Assembly (NCBI GenBank): GCA_946187345.1
Contig: CAMHQD010000016.1
Span: 1 to 51,807 of the forward strand
DNA length: 51,807 nucleotides
Direction of reading: 5' to 3'
DNA from: an uncultured Porphyromonadaceae bacterium
Lineage (GTDB): Bacteria > Bacteroidota > Bacteroidia > Bacteroidales > Muribaculaceae
Shown here: positions 35,818-43,647 of the stretch, piece by piece
Layout of the letters: the number at the start of each line of letters is the position of its first letter
Numbering within the stretch: the first letter of the stretch is position 1
Made by a program: the position numbers and the translations under genes
Notes under the pieces: model-generated
Seen by the model: the letters and a program-made list of their open reading frames with translations, nothing else
Told to the model about the DNA's origin: nothing
Databases searched by the model: none

Positions 35818-36681
35818 TCAGAGGGCGGCGGTGGCGAAGCGGAGGCGGCCGTATTGGTCGCGGTGGAGGCGGCAGTCGGTGAGGCCGCTGTCTTTCAGGA
35901 GCGTGAGGGTTTCGTTAGCCAACAGCGGGTTGATTTCCAAGTAGAGGCGGCCGCCGTGCGACAAGGCTTTTGTGGCGAGGGTTGCGATGGCGCGGTAGAA
36001 CAGCAACGGGTCGTCGTCAGGAACGAAAAGGGCGCTGCGTGGCTCATAGTCGAGCACGTTGGCGTCCATGGTCGCGGCCTCGCTTTGCATCACGTATGGC
36101 GGGTTGCTCACGATGATGTCGTAGGTGGAAAGGTTGACCGTTGACCGTTGACCGTTGACCGGGGCGAGGATATCAGCCTGGCGGAAGTTGACGGTGGCCT
36201 TGAGGCGGCTGGCGTTGTCGCGTGCCACGGCGAGGGCCTGCTCGCTGATGTCGATGGCGTCGACAGTGGGGAAGCGCAGCGCGCGCGCCAGCGCGATGGC
36301 GATACAGCCGCTGCCGGTGCCGATGTCGAGTACGCGCAGGTCGGTGCGGTCTCCACAGTCGTCCACAATCATGTCGACGAGCATTTCGGTCTCGGGCCGC
36401 GGAATGAGCGTGGCCGGTGTGACCTTGAAGTCTATGCCGTGGAAGCGGGCGGTGCCCAGCACATACTGTAGCGGCTCGTGCCGCTCCAGACGGTCAAGGA
36501 TTTCCCGCAAACGCTGCGGCGCGAACTCGGGCAGTTCGCTCTGCTCGCGCAGCACGATGTCCACCGGCGAGTAGTTGACGACGGCGAGCATGATGTCGCG
36601 CATCATCGCTTGCGCCTCGTCGTCGCCATATATCGGTCTAAGGTGCGCCGCAATCCATTGTGTAGCCTCTTGTGTTGTCAT
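35818..36681 (-). CDS. prmC: Peptide chain release factor N5-glutamine methyltransferase
   Basis: 287 residues from the ATG at 36681 (MTTQEATQWIAAHLRPIYGD); an in-frame extension to 36765 overlaps glpB and is not used. PrmC (HemK) methylates the Gln of the GGQ motif in release factors 1 and 2. The N-terminal helical domain (1-75) is followed by the Rossmann methyltransferase: VLDIGTGSGCIAIALA (SAM loop, about 115-130), and SNPPYV (about 193-198), the catalytic NPPY motif. RPETE before the SAM loop is also typical. Between a SAM-binding strand and NPPY a segment APVNGQRSTVNLST is coded by four GTTGACC heptads and appears to be an insertion in the loop. The gene follows glpB by 4 nt. Confidence 0.93.
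   Translation of the reverse strand: MTTQEATQWIAAHLRPIYGDDEAQAMMRDIMLAVVNYSPVDIVLREQSELPEFAPQRLREILDRLERHEPLQYVLGTARFHGIDFKVTPATLIPRPETEMLVDMIVDDCGDRTDLRVLDIGTGSGCIAIALARALRFPTVDAIDISEQALAVARDNASRLKATVNFRQADILAPVNGQRSTVNLSTYDIIVSNPPYVMQSEAATMDANVLDYEPRSALFVPDDDPLLFYRAIATLATKALSHGGRLYLEINPLLANETLTLLKDSGLTDCRLHRDQYGRLRFATAAL
36133..36160. repeat. Four GTTGACC heptads inside prmC
   Basis: Exact tandem copies at 36133-36139, 36140-36146, 36147-36153 and 36154-36160, the same heptad as between nqrA and nqrB (28314-28327). It encodes VNGQRSTVN in PrmC. Because 7 is not a multiple of 3, gain or loss of one copy would shift the frame. Confidence 0.85.
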
Positions 36682-36685
36682 GTGA

Positions 36686-37888
36686 CTATAGTTTTTGTGC
36701 GACGTATAACGCTGTGGACAGGTCAACGCCTTCGCCGTCGTGCATTGTGGCGGCATCATGGCCACCGAGCAGGTTGCCGATAACGCTCACGTTTGTCAAT
36801 CGCTGTCCGTTCCTTGTGGGACGCAGATTGCCGTCGGTCGCTATGCCGGTAGTGGCAAATTCCTCGGGAGTGTGGGGATGTGGTTGAATCACGTCAAGAC
36901 CTGTAATGGGCTCAATAACACCGTTATCTGGAGTCGCCTGCAGTCCACCGCCTGCCAGATGGCCGGTCGCGAAGACATACTCTCGCGCGGTGGCCGTCAA
37001 CCCTGAGGTTGTCGTGAGTGAAGTCATCCGGTCGCCGTCTGTCGTGGCACCGGTGATTGTTTGTCCGGTCTCGAGATATCCGCCGAACATCATCAAATAG
37101 TGTTGCAGTGTTGAGGAAAGCAGATTGCCTGAAGTGGTTGGCGGCAGAGTGGGCATCAGTCGCAGCGGCACGGTCACGCGGCGCGTGAGTGCTGCTATGG
37201 CTGCCTCGTCATCGCCCATCACGGCCGGCATGAGCACCAAATCGGCCTCTGCGCCCGCGTCGTTGATATCGTTTGCAAGGCTTGTGAGAGAGGTGCGCCC
37301 ATCCAGTTTCCGGCTTAGGGTCGTAGGCCGAGGTGTAGGGGTCGTTGATTGCAGTTGTTGCAGTTTGAACTCGTGAGAGGTGACAATAGCGCCAAGTGCC
37401 TCGAGATTGTGGCTGACGAGATGTCGTGCTTGATCCAGATAGCCGGGAACAGTCATCAGCGCTATGCGCTTCCCTTGCCATGCCGCAGGGTTGTCAAGTG
37501 TCGCGTATCCCTCGAGTGAGAGCCAAGCCGGCACGGCTATGCCGAGTGGAGACAGCCGCCAGTGATTGCGTTTAGAGTCACCTGTAAATTTCATTCCGAT
37601 GTAAGCCAACAATTCGCGGGCTTTGGCTGCCGCGGCGCGTGCTTTGTCGACGCCGATACGTCGGTAGGGATGCTCCTTTTGCAAGTTTTTTGCAGCCTTG
37701 GCAATGTCGCCGGTCACGTCTTTGCCGTCAATGGCTCCTAACGCTCCAATTGACCCGCTGAACTGTTCTGTCAGTGATGTGCCACTCGTTATTAAGGCCA
37801 CTTGTCGTCCGCGGCGAGCGAGCGCTACGGCGCACGACAATCCGCTCAATCCGCCTCCGACAATTACCACATCGGCTTGTATAGTCAT
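36686..37888 (-). CDS. glpB: Anaerobic glycerol-3-phosphate dehydrogenase subunit B
   Basis: 400 residues. GlpB is the FMN-containing partner of GlpA in the GlpABC dehydrogenase, which oxidises glycerol 3-phosphate to dihydroxyacetone phosphate and feeds electrons to the quinone pool. The N-terminus has a dinucleotide-binding fold (DVVIVGGGLSGLSCAVALA), followed by the family-typical SGSIGALGAIDG and a C-terminal FATGHLAGGGL and NVSVIGNLLGGHD. It starts 38 nt after the end of glpA. No glpC follows; the next gene is prmC, 4 nt later. Cytosolic, membrane-associated through the missing or distant anchor subunit. Confidence 0.92.
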   Translation of the reverse strand: MTIQADVVIVGGGLSGLSCAVALARRGRQVALITSGTSLTEQFSGSIGALGAIDGKDVTGDIAKAAKNLQKEHPYRRIGVDKARAAAAKARELLAYIGMKFTGDSKRNHWRLSPLGIAVPAWLSLEGYATLDNPAAWQGKRIALMTVPGYLDQARHLVSHNLEALGAIVTSHEFKLQQLQSTTPTPRPTTLSRKLDGRTSLTSLANDINDAGAEADLVLMPAVMGDDEAAIAALTRRVTVPLRLMPTLPPTTSGNLLSSTLQHYLMMFGGYLETGQTITGATTDGDRMTSLTTTSGLTATAREYVFATGHLAGGGLQATPDNGVIEPITGLDVIQPHPHTPEEFATTGIATDGNLRPTRNGQRLTNVSVIGNLLGGHDAATMHDGEGVDLSTALYVAQKL

Positions 37889-37926
37889 TTTTAACTACTG
37901 ATTTAACAAATAATTGTTTTCTGCAA

Positions 37927-39537
37927 TCACTCCCGTTGCAACAGGTTGTCATTTGCTCGTTGCAGTCCGCACAGGCCCAGCAGCGTGTGGCGTGCGCGGG
38001 CAGCCTCACGCATTGATGTGCCATAGGCCACTACCTGCTGTCCGCGCCATCGCTCGCCGGTGAACAGTTTCAGGTCTTGTAACGCGGCTTCCGGCGTCTT
38101 GCAGCCCAGTTCAACCAGCAAGTTGGCGGCGCGGCACGCGCAGACGCGTCCCTGACACTGTCCCATACCCAAGCGAGTGCATTGTCGCAATGAGGATAAA
38201 TCGGTGGCGCCAAGTACGTTGATTGCGAACTCCACCTCGGCTCGGGTGACGCTCATACATTCACACACGAGGGCTCCGGACTGTGCTCCGCGCATATATA
38301 TGTCACGAGCCATTGCGCCGTGGCGCGAGATTGCCATACGCTCGGTTGCGTTTGGTGGCCTCATCTCATCGGTGGCCGGACGGTCGCTGCCGGGCAATGG
38401 CCGTTCGGCAGTCACACATTCCGCGTTAATACCCAATTTGCCGCACACTAAATCGGAGGCTTGTTCGGCCATCAAACGGTAAGTGGCAAGTTTGCCGCCG
38501 GTGATTGTCACGAGTCCGTCCAGTCCGTCGCGCTTGTCGTGGTCGATGCACACGATGCCGCGGCTCAAGTTGCGTCCTGTCGCGTCGCCATCTGTAGCCA
38601 CAAGCGGCCGGATGCCGGCATAGGCGCGCAGCACGCGTGTTGTGGCAAGTTCCGGAACAAGCAGCGCGGCGCCGGCGGTAATGGCGCGCACCTCGTCGGC
38701 AGTTGGTATGGGGGCCTCGATGTGTTCGTTTTCCTCGACGCGCACGCTTGTCGTGCCCATGATGCTCACACGTCGATCCGGCACGAGCAGGTCGGCGTCT
38801 GACGGCACCCGGCAGCGGTTGATTACGTGTCGGCACGGGCGCGTGCCATAGACGAGCATTGTGCCTTGCGAGGCCAGCATGGGTAGCACCACACCTGCAC
38901 TCGCAAGCAAATCTTGTCCCCATATGCCTGCCGCGACGACGGTCATCGCTGCATGAATCTCAATGGCTGTGCCATCGGCGAGGTTGGTGGCGGCGACGCC
39001 AGTGACGCGGGCCCCATTCACTATCAGGCGGTCAACGCGGTGCCGCAACAACAATGTGGCACCGTGGCGATGGGCATCAATGGCATTGGCTATTGATAGA
39101 GCGAAGGGGTCAATGGCGGCGTCTGGTACAACAAGGGCGGCTGTCACTTCGGGATTTAGTTTGGGTTCGATTGAGAGCGCCTCCCGCCCGTCAATCTCCC
39201 GCGCGTTTATTCCCACCTTCCGGCAGGCTTCCATCAGCCGACTGCGATACTGCTCGTCATCGCCAGGCAGGTTGATGAATAACCCGTCGCACTCGTCAAT
39301 GCAGTGTGGCGCCACGCGGCGCAAGATGGCGTTCTCGCTGACGCACTCTGCCGCACTCTGTGGGTCGGTGACGGCATATCGTGCTCCGCTGTGCAGCAGC
39401 CCGTGGTTACGCCCTGTGGCACCACGGCAGATGTCGCCTTGCTCGACAACAATGACGCTGAGGCCGCGTAGCGCGCAGTCACGCGCCACGCCCAGACCGG
39501 TCACACCGCCCCCGACAACTATCACATCACTCTCCAT
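37927..39537 (-). CDS. glpA: Anaerobic glycerol-3-phosphate dehydrogenase subunit A
   Basis: 536 residues from ATG 39537 (MESDVIVVGGGVTGLGVARD); a TTG two codons upstream is less likely. GlpA carries FAD and oxidises glycerol 3-phosphate. Visible features: N-terminal FAD loop VVGGGVTGLG, GATGRNHGLLHSGARYAV (the DAO-fold substrate region), a VTITGGKLATYR, and a C-terminal BFD-like 2Fe-2S domain (CECMSVTRAEVEFA, then LRQCTRLGMGQCQGRVC; about 425-470). It is the first gene of glpA-glpB-prmC. No classical promoter was identified in its 302-bp upstream gap. It probably acts in glycerol or phospholipid use under anaerobic conditions. Confidence 0.94.
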   Translation of the reverse strand: MESDVIVVGGGVTGLGVARDCALRGLSVIVVEQGDICRGATGRNHGLLHSGARYAVTDPQSAAECVSENAILRRVAPHCIDECDGLFINLPGDDEQYRSRLMEACRKVGINAREIDGREALSIEPKLNPEVTAALVVPDAAIDPFALSIANAIDAHRHGATLLLRHRVDRLIVNGARVTGVAATNLADGTAIEIHAAMTVVAAGIWGQDLLASAGVVLPMLASQGTMLVYGTRPCRHVINRCRVPSDADLLVPDRRVSIMGTTSVRVEENEHIEAPIPTADEVRAITAGAALLVPELATTRVLRAYAGIRPLVATDGDATGRNLSRGIVCIDHDKRDGLDGLVTITGGKLATYRLMAEQASDLVCGKLGINAECVTAERPLPGSDRPATDEMRPPNATERMAISRHGAMARDIYMRGAQSGALVCECMSVTRAEVEFAINVLGATDLSSLRQCTRLGMGQCQGRVCACRAANLLVELGCKTPEAALQDLKLFTGERWRGQQVVAYGTSMREAARARHTLLGLCGLQRANDNLLQRE

Positions 39538-39839
39538 CAACAATGCTCTAATTTGACTGCGAATTTAACGAATTGATTTACTGATTAATTGGCTTGATAA
39601 ACCCGTTGGTGGAATTAAATTAGAGGGTGTGTCGTAATCAGCGCACGCGTTGCGTGCGGAAATCATTCACAATCTTATTCAAAATCTCACATTTATTAAT
39701 TCTTAATAAATGATAAAATAGTGCGTCTCCAATACACCCCTCCTTTAGGAGGGGGGACTAATTTGATTTTGTTTTAGATATTGAAAGATTTCCCGCCCGA
39801 AAGGGCGGCTAAATCCCAAAAAATGAATTCCTGATTGAA
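39538..39839. other. Intergenic region with three hairpins upstream of glpA
   Basis: 302 bp between trpS (downstream end) and glpA (start). It holds three perfect hairpins: CGCACGC/GCGTGCG (39642-39658, loop GTT), CCCCTCC/GGAGGGG (39737-39754, loop TTTA), and CCGCCC/GGGCGG (39793-39808) with a GAAA loop. The last one lies just after the trpS stop codon and could terminate trpS in part, though no long T-run follows. No ORF of note and no good TAnnTTTG box for glpA was found. Confidence 0.5.
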
Positions 39840-40922
39840 TTAGTAGAAGCGGCGGATGCCCATGATGTCGCGAACTTCGGCAAGGGTGCGCGAGGCGCGT
39901 GCGCGCGCGCGTTCAGCACCATCACGCAACACGCGGCCTATATAGGCATCGTCTGCTTTAATGGCTTCGATGCGCTCGCGGATAGGCGTTGTGATGGCTA
40001 CTATTCCATCAGCGATGGCTTTCTTGAGGTCGCCGTAGCGGATTGAACAGTCGTTGTAAGCGGCTGTGAAGTGGTCAACAGTGGCCTGGTCGGCAACGAG
40101 TTTGAGGATGGTGAACAGGTTTTGTACGGGCTCGGCCATCGGTTGGTTAGGCTCGGTGGGACCGGCATCGGTTACAGCGCGCATCACTTTTTTGCGCAGC
40201 GGTTTCTCCTCGTCACTGAGGTAGATGCAGTTGCCCTCGCTCTTGCCCATCTTGCCGCTGCCATCGAGACCGGGCACTTTGACAGCCGCGCCGCCGTAGT
40301 TGAAGTTCTCGGGCTCGGTAAAATAGTCAACGTTGTAGAAAGCGTTGAATCGTCGTGCAAAGCGACGCGTCAGTTCCAAATGTTGCTCTTGATCTTTGCC
40401 CACCGGCACATAGTCGGCATGTTGGATTAGGATGTCAACGGCCATCAGCGTGGGGTAAGTGAGCAATCCGGCGTTCACTCGCTTGTTGCTTTGCGAGCCG
40501 ATGATTTCCGTGGCAATATCGTTATCATCATCGCCACCGGTAGCCGGAGTGGTTATGCCCAGCGCCTTGCGTGCCTTGTCCTTGAATGCTGCGGTGCGCA
40601 TCAACTCCCCGATACCCACGTGCATATTGAGCAGCAGATAGAGTTCGGGAATTTCCGGCACATCGCTTTGCACAAAGATGGTGCTGCGCTCCGGGTCGAG
40701 TCCGGCCGCAATATATTCGGCCACAACGTTGCGCACGTTGTCATGCAGCGCGTCAGGGTCGGGGTTGGTTGTGAGGGCATGCAGGTCGGCGATAAAGAAA
40801 TAACTGTCATAAATGCCGTCCTGCTGCATTTTGACAAATTTGCTCAAGGCACCGAGGTAATTGCCAAGGTGTAGTTTCCCTGTTGGCCGGATGCCGCTGA
40901 GTACGATTTTCTTGTTGTCCAT
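39840..40922 (-). CDS. trpS: Tryptophanyl-tRNA synthetase
   Basis: 360 residues, class I aminoacyl-tRNA synthetase that charges tRNA-Trp. The HIGH-type signature is TGKLHLGNYLGAL (about 14-26) and the KMSKS-type signature is GSGKMGKSEGN (about 218-228), with Gly in place of the first Ser, as in some bacterial TrpS. GKDQEQHLELTR and VAEYIAAGLDPERSTIFVQS are family-typical. The length is slightly greater than the usual 330-340 because of an insertion (ITTPATGGDDDNDIATEII, about 125-145), a feature I associate with Bacteroidota enzymes. Starts at ATG 40922 with its own predicted promoter. Confidence 0.96.
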   Translation of the reverse strand: MDNKKIVLSGIRPTGKLHLGNYLGALSKFVKMQQDGIYDSYFFIADLHALTTNPDPDALHDNVRNVVAEYIAAGLDPERSTIFVQSDVPEIPELYLLLNMHVGIGELMRTAAFKDKARKALGITTPATGGDDDNDIATEIIGSQSNKRVNAGLLTYPTLMAVDILIQHADYVPVGKDQEQHLELTRRFARRFNAFYNVDYFTEPENFNYGGAAVKVPGLDGSGKMGKSEGNCIYLSDEEKPLRKKVMRAVTDAGPTEPNQPMAEPVQNLFTILKLVADQATVDHFTAAYNDCSIRYGDLKKAIADGIVAITTPIRERIEAIKADDAYIGRVLRDGAERARARASRTLAEVRDIMGIRRFY

Positions 40923-40962
40923 TTAATATTGCAGTTGATGTTGATTTGTCACTATCAAACTA

Positions 40963-40992
40963 CAAAATTACAAAAAAATCCTCAACTATCAA
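40963..40992 (-). promoter_or_regulatory. Predicted promoter for trpS
   Basis: On the minus strand TTG (40992-40990), 19-nt spacer, TAATTTTG (40970-40963). Transcription would begin near 40956, leaving a short leader of about 33 nt and no space for a T-box or attenuator. Confidence 0.6.
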
Positions 40993-41025
40993 TGTCTTTC
41001 CTTATTTTTTCAAAACAACTATTAT

Positions 41026-41472
41026 TTAGTCGTTTTCATAATCATACTCGTCGGTGTCTGTGTCATCATCGACGAAGTCAAAGTCGTCAAAGCCGAAGAA
41101 CGCTTCGTCGGTAAACTGTTTCATCTCGCGACCCTCTTTTTTTGTCGGTCGGCCCATACCCTTCTGTCGGCGAACGAAGCCGCTGATGCGTGCCATTTCA
41201 AGGAGTTCGTACTGGTCCGGGGATGTGAGGTTCTCCACATAGTTGGGCACGAGTTTGGCCCCCACGCGGTTGTTGGTGATGCCAATCACTCGCAGGGTGA
41301 GCGTAATGGGAGGCTTGCGCACTTCAATGACATCGCCCACCTTGACGGTGCGCGACGGCTTGACGTTCATTCCGCCTATCGTCACGCGTCCCAATTTGCA
41401 GGCGTCGGTCGCTATGGAACGTGTCTTGAACACCCTGACGGCCCACAACCACTTGTCAACTCTTGCTTCCAT
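41026..41472 (-). CDS. S4-domain RNA-binding protein, Hsp15 family
   Basis: 148 residues. The S4 domain occupies the first 65 residues (RVDKWLWAVRVFKTRSIATDACKLGRVTIGG and VKPSRTVKVGDVIEV), as in Hsp15/HslR, which binds stalled 50S subunits carrying a nascent chain. A basic middle part (FVRRQKGMGRPTKKEGRE) is typical of the family. The C-terminal 30 residues are very acidic (DDFDFVDDDTDTDEYDYEND). Located downstream of pth, a gene with a related role in ribosome rescue, from which it is separated by a hairpin-rich repeat element. Confidence 0.88.
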   Translation of the reverse strand: MEARVDKWLWAVRVFKTRSIATDACKLGRVTIGGMNVKPSRTVKVGDVIEVRKPPITLTLRVIGITNNRVGAKLVPNYVENLTSPDQYELLEMARISGFVRRQKGMGRPTKKEGREMKQFTDEAFFGFDDFDFVDDDTDTDEYDYEND

Positions 41473-41486
41473 AAATTATGATGAAA

Positions 41487-41640
41487 GGTTGAGGGGTTGA
41501 GTGGTTGAGCCTCGCGCTATCGCGCTCGGGGATTATGGATTTTGACTCCGGAGCGGCCAGGCCAAGGCCAGGCCCTACATTTATTCCCATTTGCGGTAGC
41601 AAATGGCTCAACCTCTATACTCTCAACATCTCAACCCCTT
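41487..41640. repeat. Hairpin-rich repeat element, copy 1 (downstream of pth)
   Basis: Three GGTTGAG units at 8-bp spacing (41487-41509), then CCTCGCGCTATCGCGCTCGG (41510-41529), a GC-rich 26-bp segment (41553-41578), a hairpin CCATTTGC...GCAAATGG (about 41586-41606, loop GGTA) and then CTCAACC units in the opposite orientation to the first ones (to 41640). Its outer arms are thus inverted (GGTTGAG/CTCAACC). A second copy is at 42221-42358, on the other side of pth. Confidence 0.75.
41553..41578. repeat. 26-bp dispersed repeat, inverted relative to 49071-49096
   Basis: Starts GCGGCCAGGCC and ends GGCCCTAC; it is exactly the reverse complement of 49071-49096, which lies between a DUF6048-like gene and the 564-residue protein gene. 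It is the part that distinguishes repeat copy 1 from copy 2. A dispersed element in intergenic DNA, function unknown. Confidence 0.8.
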
Positions 41641-41644
41641 AAAC

Positions 41645-42208
41645 TTACTTGTTATTATAGTTAGTCATGGCGAAGTCGATGCCGCTGAGCACGGCGGCTT
41701 TGATGGCATCGACGGCAATGGCGGCACGTTCGGGCAGAATGGCGAGTTCCTCCGGTGTGGGGTAGCCCAGCACATAGTCAATCTGCGCGCCGCGGGGAAA
41801 GTCGTTGCCGATGCCAAAGCGCAGTCGCGCGTAGGCGTTGGTTCCGAGCGTGGCGTCAATGTGCTTGAGACCGTTGTGGCCACCGTTGCTGCCGCTGCGC
41901 CTGAGGCGGATTGTGCCAAAGGGTAGCGCGATGTCGTCGAGAACGACAAGCAGGTGCTGCAGGTCGATGTTCTCGTGCTGTAGCCAGTAACGCACAGCGT
42001 CGCCGCTCAAGTTCATGTAGGTTGACGGCTTGAGTAGAACGAGTTGCTGGTTCTTGACGCGCGCCTCGGCTATGGCGCCATAACGAGCCGTCGAGAAAAC
42101 AACATTGGATGCCCCCGCGAGGGCATCCAATATTGTGAAACCGATATTGTGGCGGGTACCCTGGTACTCTGCCCCGATGTTACCCAGGCCAACAATTAAG
42201 TGCTTCAT
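41645..42208 (-). CDS. pth: Peptidyl-tRNA hydrolase
   Basis: 187 residues. Pth releases peptides from peptidyl-tRNAs dropped from ribosomes. Family motifs are clear: [22 protein letters not shown] (including the catalytic His of RHNIGF near residue 20), [13 protein letters not shown], and [15 protein letters not shown] followed by RLRFGIG. The usual length is 185-195. It is flanked on both sides by copies of a hairpin-rich repeat element, so its mRNA would have hairpins on both ends. rplY lies upstream and the S4-domain gene downstream, a common arrangement in Bacteroidota. Confidence 0.96.
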   Translation of the reverse strand: MKHLIVGLGNIGAEYQGTRHNIGFTILDALAGASNVVFSTARYGAIAEARVKNQQLVLLKPSTYMNLSGDAVRYWLQHENIDLQHLLVVLDDIALPFGTIRLRRSGSNGGHNGLKHIDATLGTNAYARLRFGIGNDFPRGAQIDYVLGYPTPEELAILPERAAIAVDAIKAAVLSGIDFAMTNYNNK

Positions 42209-42220
42209 CGTTTGTTGAAA

Positions 42221-42358
42221 GGTTGAGAGGTTGAGAGTTGAGTGGTTGAGGGGTTGAGGGGTTGAGCCTCGCGCTATCGCGCTCGGTTATAATACATTTC
42301 TTCCCATTTGCGTTAGCAAATGGCTCAACCTCTCAACGCTCACCCCCTCAGCCTCTAA
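42221..42358. repeat. Hairpin-rich repeat element, copy 2 (between pth and rplY)
   Basis: Six GGTTGAG-type units at 8-bp spacing (42221-42266), then CCTCGCGCTATCGCGCTCGG (42267-42286, identical to copy 1), then CCATTTGC-GTTA-GCAAATGG (42304-42323) and CTCAACC with degenerate copies. It lacks the 26-bp GC-rich segment of copy 1. No ORF. Located between the rplY stop and the pth start. Confidence 0.75.
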
Positions 42359-42363
42359 ACGGA

Positions 42364-43035
42364 TTAAGCCTCGGCCTCCTCGGTCTCGGCGGCAGCCTTG
42401 GCGGCACGCGTGGTGCGCACACCGGCGATAACGAGATCCTTGGGGTTGACGAGTTCGAAGTTGTCGAAGTGCAGGTCGCCCACCTTGATGGCATGACCGA
42501 TAGCGCACTCGGTAACGTCGACCATGATGGTCTCGGGAATTTGGGTGTAGATAGCCTTCACCTTCACTTTCTTGAGGTTGAGATAGAGTTTACCACCAGC
42601 CTTGACACCGGCGGCGTGACCCTCGATGTGGACAGGCACCTCAACGATGACGGGCTTCTTGTCGTTGACCTCGAGCAGGTCGATGTGCAGAATAGCGTCG
42701 CTCACCTTGTGGAACTGGATGTCCTTCAAGACAGCCATGCGGGTCTGGCCATTGAATGTCAACTCGATAGCGAACACGTCAGGGCTATAGATGAGTTTAC
42801 GGATGTCGGCGAAACTCACCTGCAGATCGGTAGTGATGATGGCCTTGCCGTCGCGTCCAACGGGGACGACCTTCTCGCCGGGCAGCAGAGTGCCGGCATA
42901 GTTGCCGTCATTGTCTAGTTCAACGAGTTTGCCACCGTTAAGCACCACGGGAATCTTGTTCTCCTTGCGCAACGCCTTGGTTGCCTTCTTGCCGAGAGCC
43001 GTGCGCGGCTCTGCATTCAGTTTGAATGTCTTCAT
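42364..43035 (-). CDS. rplY: 50S ribosomal protein L25/general stress protein Ctc
   Basis: 223 residues, the long (Ctc or TL5) type. The N-terminal 5S rRNA-binding domain (1-92; FKLNAEPRTALGKKATKALRKE) is followed by a C-terminal beta domain (VPVHIEGHAAGVKAGGKLYL) and an Ala/Glu-rich tail (AAKAAAETEEAEA). It binds 5S rRNA in the large subunit. It is the first gene of the rplY-pth-S4 group. The leader carries an inverted repeat (about 43062-43095, AAATTAAG...CTTAATTT) that might form a hairpin in the mRNA. Confidence 0.96.
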   Translation of the reverse strand: MKTFKLNAEPRTALGKKATKALRKENKIPVVLNGGKLVELDNDGNYAGTLLPGEKVVPVGRDGKAIITTDLQVSFADIRKLIYSPDVFAIELTFNGQTRMAVLKDIQFHKVSDAILHIDLLEVNDKKPVIVEVPVHIEGHAAGVKAGGKLYLNLKKVKVKAIYTQIPETIMVDVTECAIGHAIKVGDLHFDNFELVNPKDLVIAGVRTTRAAKAAAETEEAEA

Positions 43036-43129
43036 TCTGTTTGTTAAATGATTGTGTTACTAAAAATTAAGTGTTGTTATTGCTTCCTTAATTTCCCATC
43101 ACACGGATGCTTGTGTTAAAAAAGCGCCG

Positions 43130-43159
43130 CAAAGGTACAAAAAATAATTCATAATTCAT
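43130..43159 (-). promoter_or_regulatory. Predicted rplY promoter with heptad repeats at the -33 position
   Basis: TACCTTTG (43137-43130 on the minus strand) matches the -7 box. At 19-nt distance the usual TTG is replaced by ATG within tandem AATTATG heptads (43144-43171). A start of transcription near 43123 would give a leader of about 88 nt. Confidence 0.5.
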
Positions 43160-43171
43160 AATTCATAATTC
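43144..43171. repeat. Four ATAATTC heptads upstream of rplY
   Basis: Exact 7-bp units at 43144-43150, 43151-43157, 43158-43164 and 43165-43171, followed by ATAAAT. They are immediately upstream of the rplY -7 box, so that array length sets the sequence at -33. They also lie 13 bp after the stop of the zinc-ribbon gene at 43185. Confidence 0.85.
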
Positions 43172-43184
43172 ATAAATTTCCATT

Positions 43185-43571
43185 TCACCATGTTTCTGGC
43201 TGTAAATCGGCGGGGAAAGTGTCAAGGGGCTCGTCAAGAGTTGGTGTTGAGTCAAATGTGTCTTCAGTTGTTATGGGACGGATGCTGTCAGCAACAGTCG
43301 GCCTTGGCTTGTCGGTGCTGTCGGCGCCGGCTATTGTTGTAGTCGGCGGCGGTGGGGTAGTGGCGCGGTTGTGCGAGATGTGGTAATACCAGAGCCAGAA
43401 ACCGGCACCAATAACAATCAAGGCAAATATGACCCAGGGGTTAAACTCGTCACCTTCGCGTCGGCGGCGTTTCGGAGTTGTGCCGGAGCGAACGATGATT
43501 TGTGCGCCGCAGTTAGGGCAGTAATGAGCGTTTTCGTTGACGGGGCTGCCGCAGTTGTCGCAATAATACAT
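43185..43571 (-). CDS. Zinc-ribbon single-pass membrane protein
   Basis: 128 residues. An N-terminal zinc ribbon (MYYCDNCGSPVNENAHYCPN, then CGAQI) has the same spacing as the ribbons at 2-8 kb but a different lead-in. A basic stretch (PKRRRREG) precedes one membrane helix (about 46-64, PWVIFALIVIGAGFWLWYY), and the remaining 60 residues are Pro/Thr/Asp-rich and probably disordered outside. It is 20 kb from the cluster, and therefore could be an unlinked relative of it. Function unknown. Confidence 0.75.
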   Translation of the reverse strand: MYYCDNCGSPVNENAHYCPNCGAQIIVRSGTTPKRRRREGDEFNPWVIFALIVIGAGFWLWYYHISHNRATTPPPPTTTIAGADSTDKPRPTVADSIRPITTEDTFDSTPTLDEPLDTFPADLQPETW

Positions 43572-43590
43572 GATTAGTTGTCAGTTGATG

Positions 43591-43611
43591 GTCGTTAGTC
43601 ATTAGTCGTTA
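43591..43611. repeat. Three GTCGTTA-type heptads between two genes
   Basis: GTCGTTA, GTCATTA, GTCGTTA (43591-43611), between the hybrid regulator gene's stop and the zinc-ribbon gene's start. Same family as the heptads at 26301 and 46521. Confidence 0.7.
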
Positions 43612-43647
43612 GTGCTGGCACAAGAGGCCTCACGCATATCGTGTTCG

